Origin: Azospirillum cavernae
GTDB lineage: Bacteria; Pseudomonadota; Alphaproteobacteria; Azospirillales; Azospirillaceae
Direction of reading: 5' to 3'
DNA: 64,000 nucleotides
Assembly (NCBI RefSeq): GCF_003590795.1
Contig: NZ_QYUL01000001.1
Span: 1,319,001 to 1,383,000 of the forward strand
The position numbers and the translations under genes are program-made. Below, one piece after another: positions 1 through 9,160 of the stretch. Under the pieces are notes generated by a model, which saw only the letters and a program-made list of their open reading frames with translations, was not told the origin of the DNA and ran no database searches. Within the stretch, counting starts at the first letter, position 1; each line of letters opens with the position of its first letter.

Positions 1-145
1 TTAATTGAACATTGAACGGAAAAAACGCATTATGACGCGAGAGTATCGAGGCGATGGCGCAAAAAGGGGATACGCTTGATATGATACAATCATAAGGAAT
101 AATTTTAAAACTCCAACATTAGATTGGCTTGCGAAATAGGATTTA

Positions 146-625
146 ATGCGCATGGCGAGATTTGCTCAAATCATAATTTTTATTATCGGTCTAGCTATTT
201 GGGGAAATTACATAGGTAATAACTCCAATGGTCCATTTGTACCACCGCCAATGCTTCCTGGAAGCGGCGTCGTTGTCGATTTATTTAAAAGATTTATTGA
301 ACTCCTTGCGATTAGCTCAAAAATTCGCGAAGCAAATGCTGCGGAAAAAAGCGTTACGTTTCCAGCAAATACAATTGTACCATTCGACAGCAAGTTTTAT
401 CCAGAATCATTTATAAACAAATACAAAATATCAACAAGCTACGATGTTGAGTTTTTTGACAGAAAAGCTGTCGAAAACATAGAGTTATGCACGATAAAAG
501 CGAACAGGATATCAAGTTCAAACATAAATTCCATGAGAGACTATAGATACTCATGCTTAAAAAATGTAGGCTACGACGAAAATGATCTTTCTTATGTCGG
601 AGGAAAACATGGATCGCCAAAGTAA
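146..625 (+). CDS. Hypothetical protein with N-terminal membrane segment
   Basis: I do not recognise this 159-residue protein. Residues about 6-22 form a hydrophobic segment that could be a membrane anchor or uncleaved signal. It is followed by a Pro-rich stretch and a polar, Asn/Ser/Lys-rich body with two late cysteines. The start ATG has a weak AGGA-type ribosome site just upstream; a second ATG two codons later is possible. The gene overlaps the next one by 17 bases, so the two are probably co-expressed. Base composition is clearly AT-rich compared with the GC-rich genes from 969 onward, which suggests transfer or the edge of a foreign segment. No function can be proposed. Confidence 0.55.
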   Translation: MRMARFAQIIIFIIGLAIWGNYIGNNSNGPFVPPPMLPGSGVVVDLFKRFIELLAISSKIREANAAEKSVTFPANTIVPFDSKFYPESFINKYKISTSYDVEFFDRKAVENIELCTIKANRISSSNINSMRDYRYSCLKNVGYDENDLSYVGGKHGSPK

Positions 626-941
626 TACTTATGAGAATTCGCATAAAATTGGAAGACTTTTAAAGACGCTCATCATCTTTCTACCCCTAGGATTAGCGTC
701 TTGCTCCGGCAACTCAAAATATCCCCAATACCCTCAATACACGCCGCCACAAGTAAGTGGATACTCTCGAGGGCTTGAGTGCCAAAACTGCTTAAGCAAA
801 TACACAATCGATTCGAATGAGTGCGCTGATTTCGTAAAGGAAATCAGAAGCATCATGACGAGAGACAAAGAGCAAGCTTACTGCATGCGAAAAAGAAACT
901 GGCCCGACTCTGGGACAGTCTGCCAAAAGACCTGTGGATAA
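609..941 (+). CDS. Small cysteine-rich putative lipoprotein
   Basis: The predicted product has 110 residues. I chose the ATG at 609 because a CGGAGGA ribosome site lies 5 bases upstream; an upstream in-frame ATG at 582 lacks one. Residues 17-31 are hydrophobic and end in a lipobox-like L-A-S-C with Cys32 as the lipidation site, so the mature protein should be tethered to a membrane. The mature part starts with a Pro/Tyr/Gln-rich stretch and holds several cysteines, including a CxxC. It overlaps the preceding gene and shares its AT-rich composition. No family is recognised. Confidence 0.55.
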   Translation: MDRQSNTYENSHKIGRLLKTLIIFLPLGLASCSGNSKYPQYPQYTPPQVSGYSRGLECQNCLSKYTIDSNECADFVKEIRSIMTRDKEQAYCMRKRNWPDSGTVCQKTCG

Positions 942-968
942 CCAAACCTAGAAACGCGCGCGTGCTTC

Positions 969-3143
969 TCACCGCCCGCGCGCGCGTTCCACCGAATGAA
1001 TCGCCGGAGTCGCCCGCAGGGCCGCCATAATGTTGGTCAGATGCTTGGCGTCCTTGACGTCGATGTCGATCAGCAGATCGAAATAATCGGCGGTGCGGTT
1101 GGTGATCTTCTGGTGAATCACGTTGCCCTGATTCTTGCCGATCACGGTGAACAGCGTGCCGAGCGCGCCTTGCTCGTTGCTGATGGACACCATCAGGCGC
1201 CCGACATGCTCCTCGGGCGAATCCGGGCCGGTTTCCCACGACACGTCGATCCAGCGTTCCGGTGATTCGTGGAAGCTTTCCAACGTTTCGCAATCGATGG
1301 TGTGGATCGTCACGCCCTTGCCGGTGGTGACGATGCCGACGATGCGGTCGCCGGGCAGCGGGTGGCAGCAACGGGCGTAATGCACCGCCATGCCGGGAAT
1401 CAGCCCCCGGATCGGCATCGGCGGTTGTTTGCCGCTGGGCTTCGGCTTGAGCTTGACGACGTTTGTGGTCTTGTCGTCCAACTCGCGCAACGTCGCCGGG
1501 GCGGTTTGCGCCTTGTGGCCGGGGAAAACCGCGTGGAAGACCTCGCGCACCGAATGCAGGCCGGATCCGACTCCGGCCATCAGATCCTCCGCCGTCGGCT
1601 GCTGGAAGATCTTGATGACGTTGTCGAGCGCCTTTTCGCTGAACTCGTAGCCTTCCGCCTTGAACTGCCGCATCAGCATGCCGCGCCCAAGCTCGATGTA
1701 CTGGGACCGCTGCTGGGTGCGCAGGAATTTGCGAATGCGGGCGCGGGCCTTGCCGGTGACGACGAAACGCTCCCAACCGGGAACCGGCGTCTGCGCCTTC
1801 GAGGTGACGATGTCGACCTGATCGCCGTTTTGCAGGACGCTGCGCAGCGGCAGCATCCGCCCGTTGATCTTGGCCCCGACGCAATGATCGCCAACCTGGG
1901 AATGGACGGCGTAGGCGAAATCGACCGGAGTCGCCCCGCGCGGCAAGGCGATCAAATCGCCCTTCGGCGTGAAGCAGAAGACCTGCTCCTGGAACAGTTC
2001 GAGCTTGGTGTGTTCCAGGAACTCTTCGGGTTTTTGCGCATGCTCCAGGATCTCCAGCAGCTCGCGCAGCCAGCGATATTCGCCGCCGGTGGTGCTCGGC
2101 TGGTGATCCTGCTTGTAGGCCCAATGGGCGGCGACGCCCAATTCGGCGATCTCGTGCATGTCGCGGGTGCGGATCTGCACCTCGATCCGGTTGCGGCCCG
2201 GCCCGATCACCCCGGTGTGCAGGCTGCGGTAGCCGTTGGGCTTCGGCGTCGAGATGTAATCCTTGAAGCGGCCCGGCATCAGCGGGTAATGGGCGTGGAC
2301 GATGCCCAGCGCCTGATAGCATTCCTGCAAGGTTCCGACGGTGATGCGGAACGCCATGATGTCGGAAAGCTGCTCGAAGCTGACATTCTTGCGTTGCAGC
2401 TTGCGCCAGATCGAGTAGGCGGATTTCTCGCGCCCCGTCACCGTCGCCGTGGGAATGCCCTCGCCAACCAGCCGTTCTTGCAACTCGGTGATGATGGTCT
2501 GGACGCGGCTTTGCCCCTCGTCCCGCAGACGGGCGAGCTGGGCGAGAATGCTGTCGCGGGCGTCGGGGTTGAGTTCGGCGAAAGCCAGATCGTCCAACTC
2601 ATCCTTGATCTTGTGCATGCCGATGCGTTCGGCCAAGGGCGAGTAGATTTCGATGGTTTCGCGCGCGATGCGTTTGCGCTTTTCCGGCTTTTTCAGGTGG
2701 AACAGCGTGCGCATGTTGTGCAGCCGGTCGGCCAGCTTGACCAGCAGCACGCGGATGTCTTCCGACATCGCCAGCACCAGCTTGCGGAAATTCTCCGCCT
2801 GCTTGGCCTGTTCGCTGTGCAATTCCAGGCGGGACAGCTTGGTGACGCCATCGACCAGCCGGGCGATTTCCTTGCCGAAGACCCGTTCGATGTCTTCCAG
2901 CGTGGCGACCGTGTCCTCGACCGTGTCGTGAAGAAGCGCGGTGGCGATGGTGCCCGCGTCCAGCTTCATTTGGGTCAGGATGCCCGCGACTTCCAACGGG
3001 TGCAGAAAGTAAGGATCGCCGGAGGCGCGAGTCTGCGACCCGTGCGCCTTCATTGAATAGACATAGGCGCGGTTGAGAAGATCCTCGTCCGCCGAGGGAT
3101 CATACGCCTTGACGCGCTCAACAAGTTCATACTGCCGGATCAT
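969..3143 (-). CDS. Bifunctional (p)ppGpp synthetase/hydrolase (RSH, RelA/SpoT family)
   Basis: This 724-residue RSH protein makes and degrades the stringent-response alarmone (p)ppGpp from GTP/GDP and ATP. An N-terminal HD hydrolase domain carries the intact HDTVED motif at residues 72-77. The synthetase domain follows (about 230-350, with the conserved K-D-Y-I-S-x-P-K-x-N-G-Y segment). Next come a TGS domain (about 385-445), a helical/zinc-finger-like region and a C-terminal ACT domain ending the protein. Both catalytic halves look complete, so it should be bifunctional, as is usual when an alphaproteobacterium has a single RSH. It lies 100 bases downstream of rpoZ on the same strand, a common alphaproteobacterial pairing. 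A GC-rich inverted repeat overlaps the stop codon region. Confidence 0.95.
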   Translation of the reverse strand: MIRQYELVERVKAYDPSADEDLLNRAYVYSMKAHGSQTRASGDPYFLHPLEVAGILTQMKLDAGTIATALLHDTVEDTVATLEDIERVFGKEIARLVDGVTKLSRLELHSEQAKQAENFRKLVLAMSEDIRVLLVKLADRLHNMRTLFHLKKPEKRKRIARETIEIYSPLAERIGMHKIKDELDDLAFAELNPDARDSILAQLARLRDEGQSRVQTIITELQERLVGEGIPTATVTGREKSAYSIWRKLQRKNVSFEQLSDIMAFRITVGTLQECYQALGIVHAHYPLMPGRFKDYISTPKPNGYRSLHTGVIGPGRNRIEVQIRTRDMHEIAELGVAAHWAYKQDHQPSTTGGEYRWLRELLEILEHAQKPEEFLEHTKLELFQEQVFCFTPKGDLIALPRGATPVDFAYAVHSQVGDHCVGAKINGRMLPLRSVLQNGDQVDIVTSKAQTPVPGWERFVVTGKARARIRKFLRTQQRSQYIELGRGMLMRQFKAEGYEFSEKALDNVIKIFQQPTAEDLMAGVGSGLHSVREVFHAVFPGHKAQTAPATLRELDDKTTNVVKLKPKPSGKQPPMPIRGLIPGMAVHYARCCHPLPGDRIVGIVTTGKGVTIHTIDCETLESFHESPERWIDVSWETGPDSPEEHVGRLMVSISNEQGALGTLFTVIGKNQGNVIHQKITNRTADYFDLLIDIDVKDAKHLTNIMAALRATPAIHSVERARGR

Positions 3144-3243
3144 GACGCCCGACCCGGCGCGTGTGGCGCCTCGGTGTGGAGTGAACCGAAGGGGGGCAGA
3201 CCGCCCCCCGCCCTAACGCAAGCCCAATCGTCGTTGGTCAGGA

Positions 3244-3663
3244 TCAGAGATCTCCGTCGCCATCCTCGGCCAGGGACAAACCGGCGTCCGGCTCGGCGTC
3301 GAGGTCGGCCGCGCCGTCCTCCTCCTCGCCATCCGTCTCGCTCATGCCGTCTTCGTCGCCCATGTTGGCGCCGCGCGCGGCCCAGTCATTTTCACCGGCC
3401 ATCAACTCGACGATTTCCTCTTCCGGCTCGTCGGGTTCGACATGCTTCTGGTGGCCCTTGATGAGCGCGTTCTTGAGATACTCAAGCGACACCGTTTCAT
3501 CGGCGATCTCGCGCAGCGCCACGACCGGATTCTTGTCGTTGTCGCGCTCAATCGACAGAGGGGCGCCGGACGCCACCTCACGGGCGCGTTGAGCGGCCAT
3601 CATGACCAGCTCAAAACGGTTGGAAACCTTCAGGACGCAATCTTCAACGGTAACGCGGGCCAT
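3244..3663 (-). CDS. rpoZ: RNA polymerase omega subunit
   Basis: The 139-residue product begins with the typical omega sequence (MARVTVEDC...NRFELV) and the conserved helix containing AAQRAREV. Omega assists beta' folding and assembly and is part of the ppGpp site on RNA polymerase, which fits its position directly upstream of the RSH gene. The first about 70 residues are the conserved fold. The C-terminal half is a long, very acidic tail rich in Asp and Glu, longer than in enterobacterial omega but common in alphaproteobacteria. A plausible sigma-70 promoter lies just upstream. Confidence 0.95.
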   Translation of the reverse strand: MARVTVEDCVLKVSNRFELVMMAAQRAREVASGAPLSIERDNDKNPVVALREIADETVSLEYLKNALIKGHQKHVEPDEPEEEIVELMAGENDWAARGANMGDEDGMSETDGEEEDGAADLDAEPDAGLSLAEDGDGDL

Positions 3664-3697
3664 GCCAAACGAACTCCGGCTCTAAAGGAGGTTCTTG

Positions 3698-3726
3698 ACT
3701 ATATTGATGCGATCCGGGTGACGCAA
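3698..3726 (-). promoter_or_regulatory. Candidate sigma-70 promoter for rpoZ-rsh
   Basis: Read on the minus strand, TTGCGT (3721-3726) and TATAGT (3698-3703) are separated by exactly 17 bases. The -10 box matches consensus at five of six positions and the -35 box at its first three. It lies about 35 bases upstream of the rpoZ start codon. This is a pattern match only. Confidence 0.4.
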
Positions 3727-3895
3727 GCGCGATCCGAAATTATCCAAAAAACGCGCCGGTCTTTGCCGCTGACTGCCGTATCAGGGTCTCTGCCCCTTGT
3801 TTGGCGGCCCCACATACACTAATTTGGAAGTCGGAATACCGAAATTGTCGATATCCGTATCATATACTCGATGCTATCCCGAAAGGATTAAGACA

Positions 3896-4546
3896 TTGGA
3901 TCGTAGCACGACTTTGCCGCGCGACGTCAGCAAGTTGTTTTATAAAGAGGAGCGTCTCGCTCTTTTCATTGATGGAGCCAATCTGTACGCCGCCGCACGC
4001 TCTTTGGGATTCGATATTGACTACAAGAGGTTGCGTGACGGCTTCGCCGGAGAAGGGCGCTTGATGCGCGCTTTCTACTACACGGCGTTGGTGGAAGATC
4101 AGGAATACTCGCCGATTCGCCCCTTGGTTGATTGGTTGGACTACAACGGCTACACCATGGTCACGAAGCCGACCAAGGAGTTCACCGACGCGTCCGGTCG
4201 CCGAAAGATCAAGGGAAACATGGACATCGAGCTGGCCATCGACGTCATGGAGATGGCCGAACACCTCGATCACATCCTGCTGTTCTCCGGCGATGGCGAT
4301 TTCCGCCGTCTGGTCGAAGCGGTTCAGCGCAAGGGCGTGCGCGTCAGCGTCATCAGCACCGTGCGCTCGCAGCCGCCCATGGTCGCCGACGAGTTGCGCC
4401 GCCAAGCCGACAACTTCATTGAGTTGCAGGATTTGGCCCCCTTCATCGCCCGCGCGCACCATCACCGCGAAACACCCGCCAACTATCACGAGTCTCAAAG
4501 CCCGCAGAGCGGCCCGACCCTGTACGACCCGGACGAACGCGGCTAA
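3896..4546 (+). CDS. NYN-domain (LabA/DUF88-like) putative RNase
   Basis: The protein is a NYN domain of the LabA/DUF88 group, a PIN-like fold that usually binds RNA and metal. Diagnostic pieces are the ALFIDGANLY strand with its first acidic residue, the segment KGNMDIELAID, and the LFSGDGDF motif with paired aspartates. The acidic positions expected for the metal site are present. I prefer the TTG at 3896, which has GAAAGGA 8 bases upstream and gives 216 residues beginning close to the conserved domain. The ATG at 3797 would add a 33-residue tail that looks like non-coding DNA. It is divergent from rpoZ. The cellular substrate is unknown. Confidence 0.8.
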   Translation: MDRSTTLPRDVSKLFYKEERLALFIDGANLYAAARSLGFDIDYKRLRDGFAGEGRLMRAFYYTALVEDQEYSPIRPLVDWLDYNGYTMVTKPTKEFTDASGRRKIKGNMDIELAIDVMEMAEHLDHILLFSGDGDFRRLVEAVQRKGVRVSVISTVRSQPPMVADELRRQADNFIELQDLAPFIARAHHHRETPANYHESQSPQSGPTLYDPDERG

Positions 4547-4629
4547 AAATACGGCGGCGGAGACGTTCAACGCCTCCGCCGCCCTTTTCCTTTGAGATGT
4601 TTCTGCGGCTCGCTGTCAGCCCAGCCGAG

Positions 4630-5649
4630 TCAGCCCAGCCGACGACGATTGCGCGCCATGGCGTCAGCGGTTTTCAGCGCCGCCAACAGGCTGACCGCGC
4701 TGGCTTTGCCCGTGCCCGCAATGTCCAGGGCCGTGCCGTGATCGGGCGAGGTCCGCACAAAGGGCAGCCCCAGCGTGATGTTGACGCCGCTGTCGAAATC
4801 AATGGTCTTCAACGGAATCAGCGCCTGATCGTGATACATGCACAGCGCGGCGTCGAAGCCCGACCGCGCCGCCGCGTGGAACAGCGTGTCGGACGGGCGC
4901 GGCCCGAACGCCGCGATCCCCTCCGCCCGCAGCGCCTCGATGGCGGGGGTGATGATCTCGATCTCCTCCCGCCCCATCGCCCCGCCCTCGCCCGCGTGCG
5001 GATTAAGCCCGGCCACCGCCAGACGCGGTTGAGCGATGCCGAAATCACGGGTCAACGCCGCCGCCGCAACCCGCCCGGCGTGGACAATGGCGGCGGTTGA
5101 CAGTTGATTGACCGCGTCGCGCAACGAAACATGGATGGTGACGGGAATCACCCGCAGGTCCGCCGAGGCCAGCATCATGATCGGCTCGTCCGTCAGACCG
5201 GCGAGATGGGCCAGATATTCGGTGTGGCCGGGATGGCGGAATCCAGCGGCGTAGAGCGCGGATTTCTGAATGGGGTTGGTGACGATGGCGGCCGCCTCCC
5301 CCGCCTGAACCAGCGCCACCGCCCGGTCGATGCTGGCGATCACCGCCGCCCCATTGGCCGGATCGGGGCGCCCGGCAACCACCGGAGTCGGCAGTTCCAG
5401 CGCAAGCACCGGCAAGGCGTCGTCAAAGCAGCCGACCGCGTCCGCCGCTGACGACAGCGCGCGCAGCGGAACGTCCAGCCCCAACCGCGCGGCCAAGGCC
5501 GACAGCCGATCCGGTGAATCGATCAGAAAAAAGGGTGGAACCCCGGATGCCCGGCGTTCCACCCAAATTTTCAACGCGATGTCCCCGCCGACCCCCGCCG
5601 GCTCGCCCATGGTGACGGCCAGCGGCAGACGATTCGACGGGACCGTCAT
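4630..5649 (-). CDS. pdxA: 4-hydroxythreonine-4-phosphate dehydrogenase
   Basis: PdxA oxidises 4-phosphohydroxy-L-threonine with NAD(P)+ in the DXP-dependent pyridoxal phosphate pathway. The 339-residue protein has the family start (LAVTMGEPAGVGGDIALK) and the metal-binding histidines in HPGHTEYLA, NPHAGEGG and MYHDQALIP. Its ATG overlaps the surA stop codon by one base (TGATG), so translation is probably coupled. In most alphaproteobacteria rsmA/ksgA follows pdxA. Here the next gene is a convergent NYN gene, so the usual operon end is missing. Confidence 0.95.
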   Translation of the reverse strand: MTVPSNRLPLAVTMGEPAGVGGDIALKIWVERRASGVPPFFLIDSPDRLSALAARLGLDVPLRALSSAADAVGCFDDALPVLALELPTPVVAGRPDPANGAAVIASIDRAVALVQAGEAAAIVTNPIQKSALYAAGFRHPGHTEYLAHLAGLTDEPIMMLASADLRVIPVTIHVSLRDAVNQLSTAAIVHAGRVAAAALTRDFGIAQPRLAVAGLNPHAGEGGAMGREEIEIITPAIEALRAEGIAAFGPRPSDTLFHAAARSGFDAALCMYHDQALIPLKTIDFDSGVNITLGLPFVRTSPDHGTALDIAGTGKASAVSLLAALKTADAMARNRRRLG

Positions 5650-7112
5650 CAGTTCCGCGCCTCGCCGCGCATCTCGACAAAGGCCGAGCGACGCAGATCG
5701 CGCAGGTAGCGGCGGGCCAGAAGATCGGCGCGTTCGCCAACCAGCTCCCGCTCGATCTCGTCCCGACTCGGCATCTTGACCTCCTTGGACGAAGGCGGCG
5801 GCGGCGGCGGGGGAGCCGCCACCGGCTTGGGCTGAGCCTCCGCTGGCGGCTGGATCATCGGAACGTCACGTTTGCAGACGATCAGAATCACGGCGGCGGC
5901 TTGGCTCATCAAAACCGGGCTGGGTTGCCCCAGCGGAATGCCGACGGCCAATTGTTGCAGTCCTTGCGGCAGATCCCTGACCTTCAAGGTTCCCATGTCG
6001 CCCGATTCCGGAACGCCGCCCGCCTTGGCCTTGGCCTCGAAATCGCCGCAGCTCTTGATGGATTTGCGCAGGGCCTCGGCCTGATCCTTGACTCCCTTCG
6101 CCGCCTCCTTGGATTCGATGGGAATCACGATCTGCTTCATGTTGACCGTGGCCTTGGCGATGTCCGGGCGCGGCTGCGGGCGCGGAGCCTGCGGCGGCGG
6201 CGGCGCGGGCATCTCTTCGCCGCCACTGCTGCCGAAGGCCCGTTGGCCACGCACCAACAGGATGTGATAGCCGGTCGCCGTGCGAATCGGCGCGGAAAGC
6301 TGTCCCGTCCGCATGCCCGTCAGCGCCTTGTCCACCTCAGCCGACGATTCGCCGGTGCGGACCCACCCCAGATCGCCGCCGGACGCCGCCCCGGCGGATT
6401 GCGAAAATTGCCGGGCCAACGCCGGGAAATTGCCGCCGCGCCGAACCTCATCGACCAGACGATCGGCGGTGCGGCGCACCTCGTCCTCCTGGTCCGGGCT
6501 GTCCACAGCCAGGAAGATTTCCGCCACCAGATATTCCGGCTTGCCGATGTTGGCCTTGATCCGCGCCGTCGCCGCGTCGATCTCGTCGTCGCTGATGGTG
6601 ATTTCCTGACGGATGCGGCGCTGCATCACACGTTGCCACGCCAGCAGGGCGCGCACCTGCTCGACGAGCGCCGATTGCGGAATTCCACGGCTTTTCAGCA
6701 ACCCGTCAAGTTGGGAGCGCCCCATCCGGTTCTGGTCCGCGATGCGCTTGATCGCGTCGTCGATCTCCGACTGAGGGATGGTGACGCCGTTCCTCTTGGC
6801 CTCTTGAAGCTGCAAGCGCTCATCAATGAGCTGGCGCACGACCTGTGGAGCCAGACGCTGCCTGATCTCCTGGCTTTCCTGACTGCCCGAGTTGAGCAAA
6901 GCCAGACGAATGCGGGCGTTGACGTCGGACATGGAAATCGCGTCTTCGTTCACGACGGCGGCGATTCGTTCGCTGCCCCCCGCTGCGGGACCGCTCTGGG
7001 CCTTGCCAGCAGGACTCGCGCCCTTCGACGTCTGCGCCGTGGCGGGAAGGGCCAAGGCGACACAGGCGGTCGCCACCGCGAAGGCCGACCGGACGGAACG
7101 CAAACTCGGCAT
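5649..7112 (-). CDS. surA: Periplasmic peptidyl-prolyl isomerase SurA
   Basis: SurA chaperones outer-membrane proteins through the periplasm. From the ATG at 7112 (with GGAG about 8 bases upstream) the protein is 487 residues and begins with a clear signal peptide ending in PATAQ. The open frame extends further upstream, but that part lacks signal character. A SurA N-terminal domain (IAAVVNEDAIS onward) is followed by a parvulin domain ending in ILLVRGQR, then a Pro-rich linker and a second, more divergent parvulin-like domain. A second Pro-rich stretch precedes the C-terminal helix. It sits between lptG and pdxA, where an lptD gene would normally separate lptG and surA. Confidence 0.9.
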   Translation of the reverse strand: MPSLRSVRSAFAVATACVALALPATAQTSKGASPAGKAQSGPAAGGSERIAAVVNEDAISMSDVNARIRLALLNSGSQESQEIRQRLAPQVVRQLIDERLQLQEAKRNGVTIPQSEIDDAIKRIADQNRMGRSQLDGLLKSRGIPQSALVEQVRALLAWQRVMQRRIRQEITISDDEIDAATARIKANIGKPEYLVAEIFLAVDSPDQEDEVRRTADRLVDEVRRGGNFPALARQFSQSAGAASGGDLGWVRTGESSAEVDKALTGMRTGQLSAPIRTATGYHILLVRGQRAFGSSGGEEMPAPPPPQAPRPQPRPDIAKATVNMKQIVIPIESKEAAKGVKDQAEALRKSIKSCGDFEAKAKAGGVPESGDMGTLKVRDLPQGLQQLAVGIPLGQPSPVLMSQAAAVILIVCKRDVPMIQPPAEAQPKPVAAPPPPPPPSSKEVKMPSRDEIERELVGERADLLARRYLRDLRRSAFVEMRGEARN

Positions 7113-7215
7113 GGTGCTCCAGCTCCCAAAACAGGTTGCCCGTTCATACGGCGGGCTTAGGTGTCGTGTAAACGGAATCCTACAGCCGTCCGGCGCGGCG
7201 AACGGCCCGGCATCA

Positions 7216-8310
7216 TCAGCCATCCTCAAGATGCAACAGCAGCGCCGTGCCAAGCAGCAGACTGATTCCCGCCGGACTCCAGGCCGCCATCAGAACCGGG
7301 ATGGTTTCCGACATGCCAAAGGTGCGGATGACGTCGGTCATGACGAACAGCACAAACCCCGTCAGAACACCGCCCGTCACCATCGTCATGGTGCCGCCGC
7401 GACGCGGCATCCGCAGCGAAAAGACGGCGGCGAACAAGACCATGGCCAGAAACAGGAAGGGTTGCGACAGCAGGGATTGGTAATGCAGGCGATGGCGCAC
7501 CGCCGGAAATCCGGTGGTTTCCAGCGTGTGGATGAAGCGCGGCAAATCCCAAAAGGAAATGGTTTCCGGCGGCGCGAAGCTTTCCTCGATCGTCGCCATG
7601 TCCAGTTCGGTCGGAATGGTGTAGGTCGCGTGTTTCTCTGGATCCTTTTTGGGACGGCTCAACACGGCGTCCTGCAACACCCACTTGCGATCTTTCAAAT
7701 TTGCGTTCAATGAATCCAGGCGACCCAAATAAGTTTGATCGGAGTCAAAAAAGAAAACAATCACGTTTGTCAGATCGAACGTAATCGGGTTGACCAAATC
7801 CGCATGAATGAAAAATTGCTCGCCGTCATTGTTCTGACGCAACCACAGCCCATTGCGCGATATGTTCAGTGAACTTGATTTCATCTTCAGATAGCGATCT
7901 TGAAGTTGATCGTATTTGGCGATGAACACGGCGCCAACCGGGTTGATGATCGTCACCTTGACCACACCAATGGCCGCCGCCGCGATCAACACCGGCATCA
8001 GAAACTGCCAAGCCGACACCCCGACGGCCCGCGCCACCACCAGCTCGGCGCTGCGGGTCAGCCGCCAGAAGGTGAACATTCCGGCGAAAAGAATGACGAA
8101 CGGAAAGATTTGCTGCCCAATCTCCGGCAGCTTCAGAAACGCCATCTGCACGACCAGGCCAAAGGTGACGTGCGGCTTGGTTCCGGCGCGCCGCAACAGC
8201 TCGACAACGTCGAGCAGCAGCACGATGGACAGCAGAATCACCATCAGCAGGCAAAACCAGATGACGAACTGGCGGCCGATGTAACGGGACAGCGTGGGCG
8301 AGGAGTACAT
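7216..8310 (-). CDS. lptG: LPS export ABC transporter permease LptG
   Basis: This 364-residue inner-membrane permease of the YjgP/YjgQ family partners with LptF and LptB to extract LPS for transport to the outer membrane. The N-terminal part begins LSRYIGRQF with an immediate membrane helix. The helices near residues 95-120 carry the family pattern. A beta-jellyroll periplasmic domain fills the middle, and three helices close the protein. I used the ATG at 8310; upstream codons in the open frame look non-coding. LptF is not upstream (a divergent GNAT gene and guaA are there) and LptD is not between lptG and surA, so this is a fragmented version of the usual lptF-lptG-lptD-surA-pdxA-rsmA operon. 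Confidence 0.9.
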   Translation of the reverse strand: MYSSPTLSRYIGRQFVIWFCLLMVILLSIVLLLDVVELLRRAGTKPHVTFGLVVQMAFLKLPEIGQQIFPFVILFAGMFTFWRLTRSAELVVARAVGVSAWQFLMPVLIAAAAIGVVKVTIINPVGAVFIAKYDQLQDRYLKMKSSSLNISRNGLWLRQNNDGEQFFIHADLVNPITFDLTNVIVFFFDSDQTYLGRLDSLNANLKDRKWVLQDAVLSRPKKDPEKHATYTIPTELDMATIEESFAPPETISFWDLPRFIHTLETTGFPAVRHRLHYQSLLSQPFLFLAMVLFAAVFSLRMPRRGGTMTMVTGGVLTGFVLFVMTDVIRTFGMSETIPVLMAAWSPAGISLLLGTALLLHLEDG

Positions 8311-8536
8311 GAAAATCCGGCCTCCGGGGCCACCCGGCGCACAGGGCCAGGCAGAACACGAACAGACAGGACGGGCTGGTTGGCCCGCAACGGTCCGTCT
8401 GCGCTGTGTACCCGTGTTGCGCCGCCAAAACAACCTTGGTCGATGTCCCACCAGCCCAAGCCTCTTTTCCGGCTGGACTTCCCCGGCCCATGGTTCAGAC
8501 TGACCAACACCGAAGACACGGTTCGGAGGACGGTCG

Positions 8537-9124
8537 ATGACGGAAACGACGGTCGCGGTCCGGGAGGCTCACGCCACCGACGCGGCGGGCATCGCCCGCG
8601 TTCATGTCCAAAGCTGGCGCTCCACCTACCCCGGCCTGATCCCCGATTCCTTTCTGGTCGGCCTGTCGGAACCGGCGGCGGCGGCCCGCTGGCGGGCGTT
8701 GGCCGAAGCGCGCGGCCCGGGCCATGGCGCGATGGTCGCCGTGGACGCCACCGGCCATCTCACCCCAGACCGGACGCCGGGAACCATCGTCGGCATCGCC
8801 TCCTTCGGCGCGTGGCGGACGGCGATGGAGGATTACGCGGGCGAGTTCCACGCGCTCTATCTGTTGGACGAGGCCAAGGGGCTGGGCATCGGGCGGCGGT
8901 TGATGGCGGCGATGGCCGAACGGATGCTGGCCGCCAACGTCGGCTCCGCCGCCGTCTGGTGCCTGAGCGACAACCCGTCGCGCTGGTTCTACGAACGGTT
9001 GGGCGGCGTCCGCATCGCCGAGCGGCCAATCCGCTTCGCCGGGGCGTCTTTGCTGGAGGTCGCCTATGGCTGGCGCGACCTTGCCCCGCTTGCGCGCTTG
9101 TCCGCAGGGCCGGAGTTGCGGTAG
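8537..9124 (+). CDS. GNAT family N-acetyltransferase
   Basis: This 195-residue acetyl-CoA-dependent acetyltransferase has the GNAT motif A in the segment KGLGIGRRLM, preceded by the usual beta-4 strand (FHALYLLDE). The C-terminal pattern around SRWFYERLGG is typical of the fold. The first residues (VREAHATDAAGIARVHVQSWRSTYPGLIP) resemble uncharacterised members often found next to housekeeping genes. A GGAGGA site precedes the ATG. It lies 36 bases before the guaA start, so the two are likely co-transcribed. The substrate is unknown. Confidence 0.85.
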   Translation: MTETTVAVREAHATDAAGIARVHVQSWRSTYPGLIPDSFLVGLSEPAAAARWRALAEARGPGHGAMVAVDATGHLTPDRTPGTIVGIASFGAWRTAMEDYAGEFHALYLLDEAKGLGIGRRLMAAMAERMLAANVGSAAVWCLSDNPSRWFYERLGGVRIAERPIRFAGASLLEVAYGWRDLAPLARLSAGPELR

Positions 9125-9160
9125 ACACAGGCCTTGAGTCCCCCGCATCAGGATTCGTCG

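Noticed and set aside
3185..3210. G6/C6 hairpin between rpoZ and rsh as a terminator
   Set aside because: The inverted repeat is real (GGGGGGC...GCCCCCC), but no T-run follows on the minus strand and rsh would lie beyond it. Attenuation is possible but unsupported.
3174..3461. Plus-strand open frame over the 3' part of rpoZ
   Set aside because: Arg/Pro-rich shadow of the acidic RpoZ tail.
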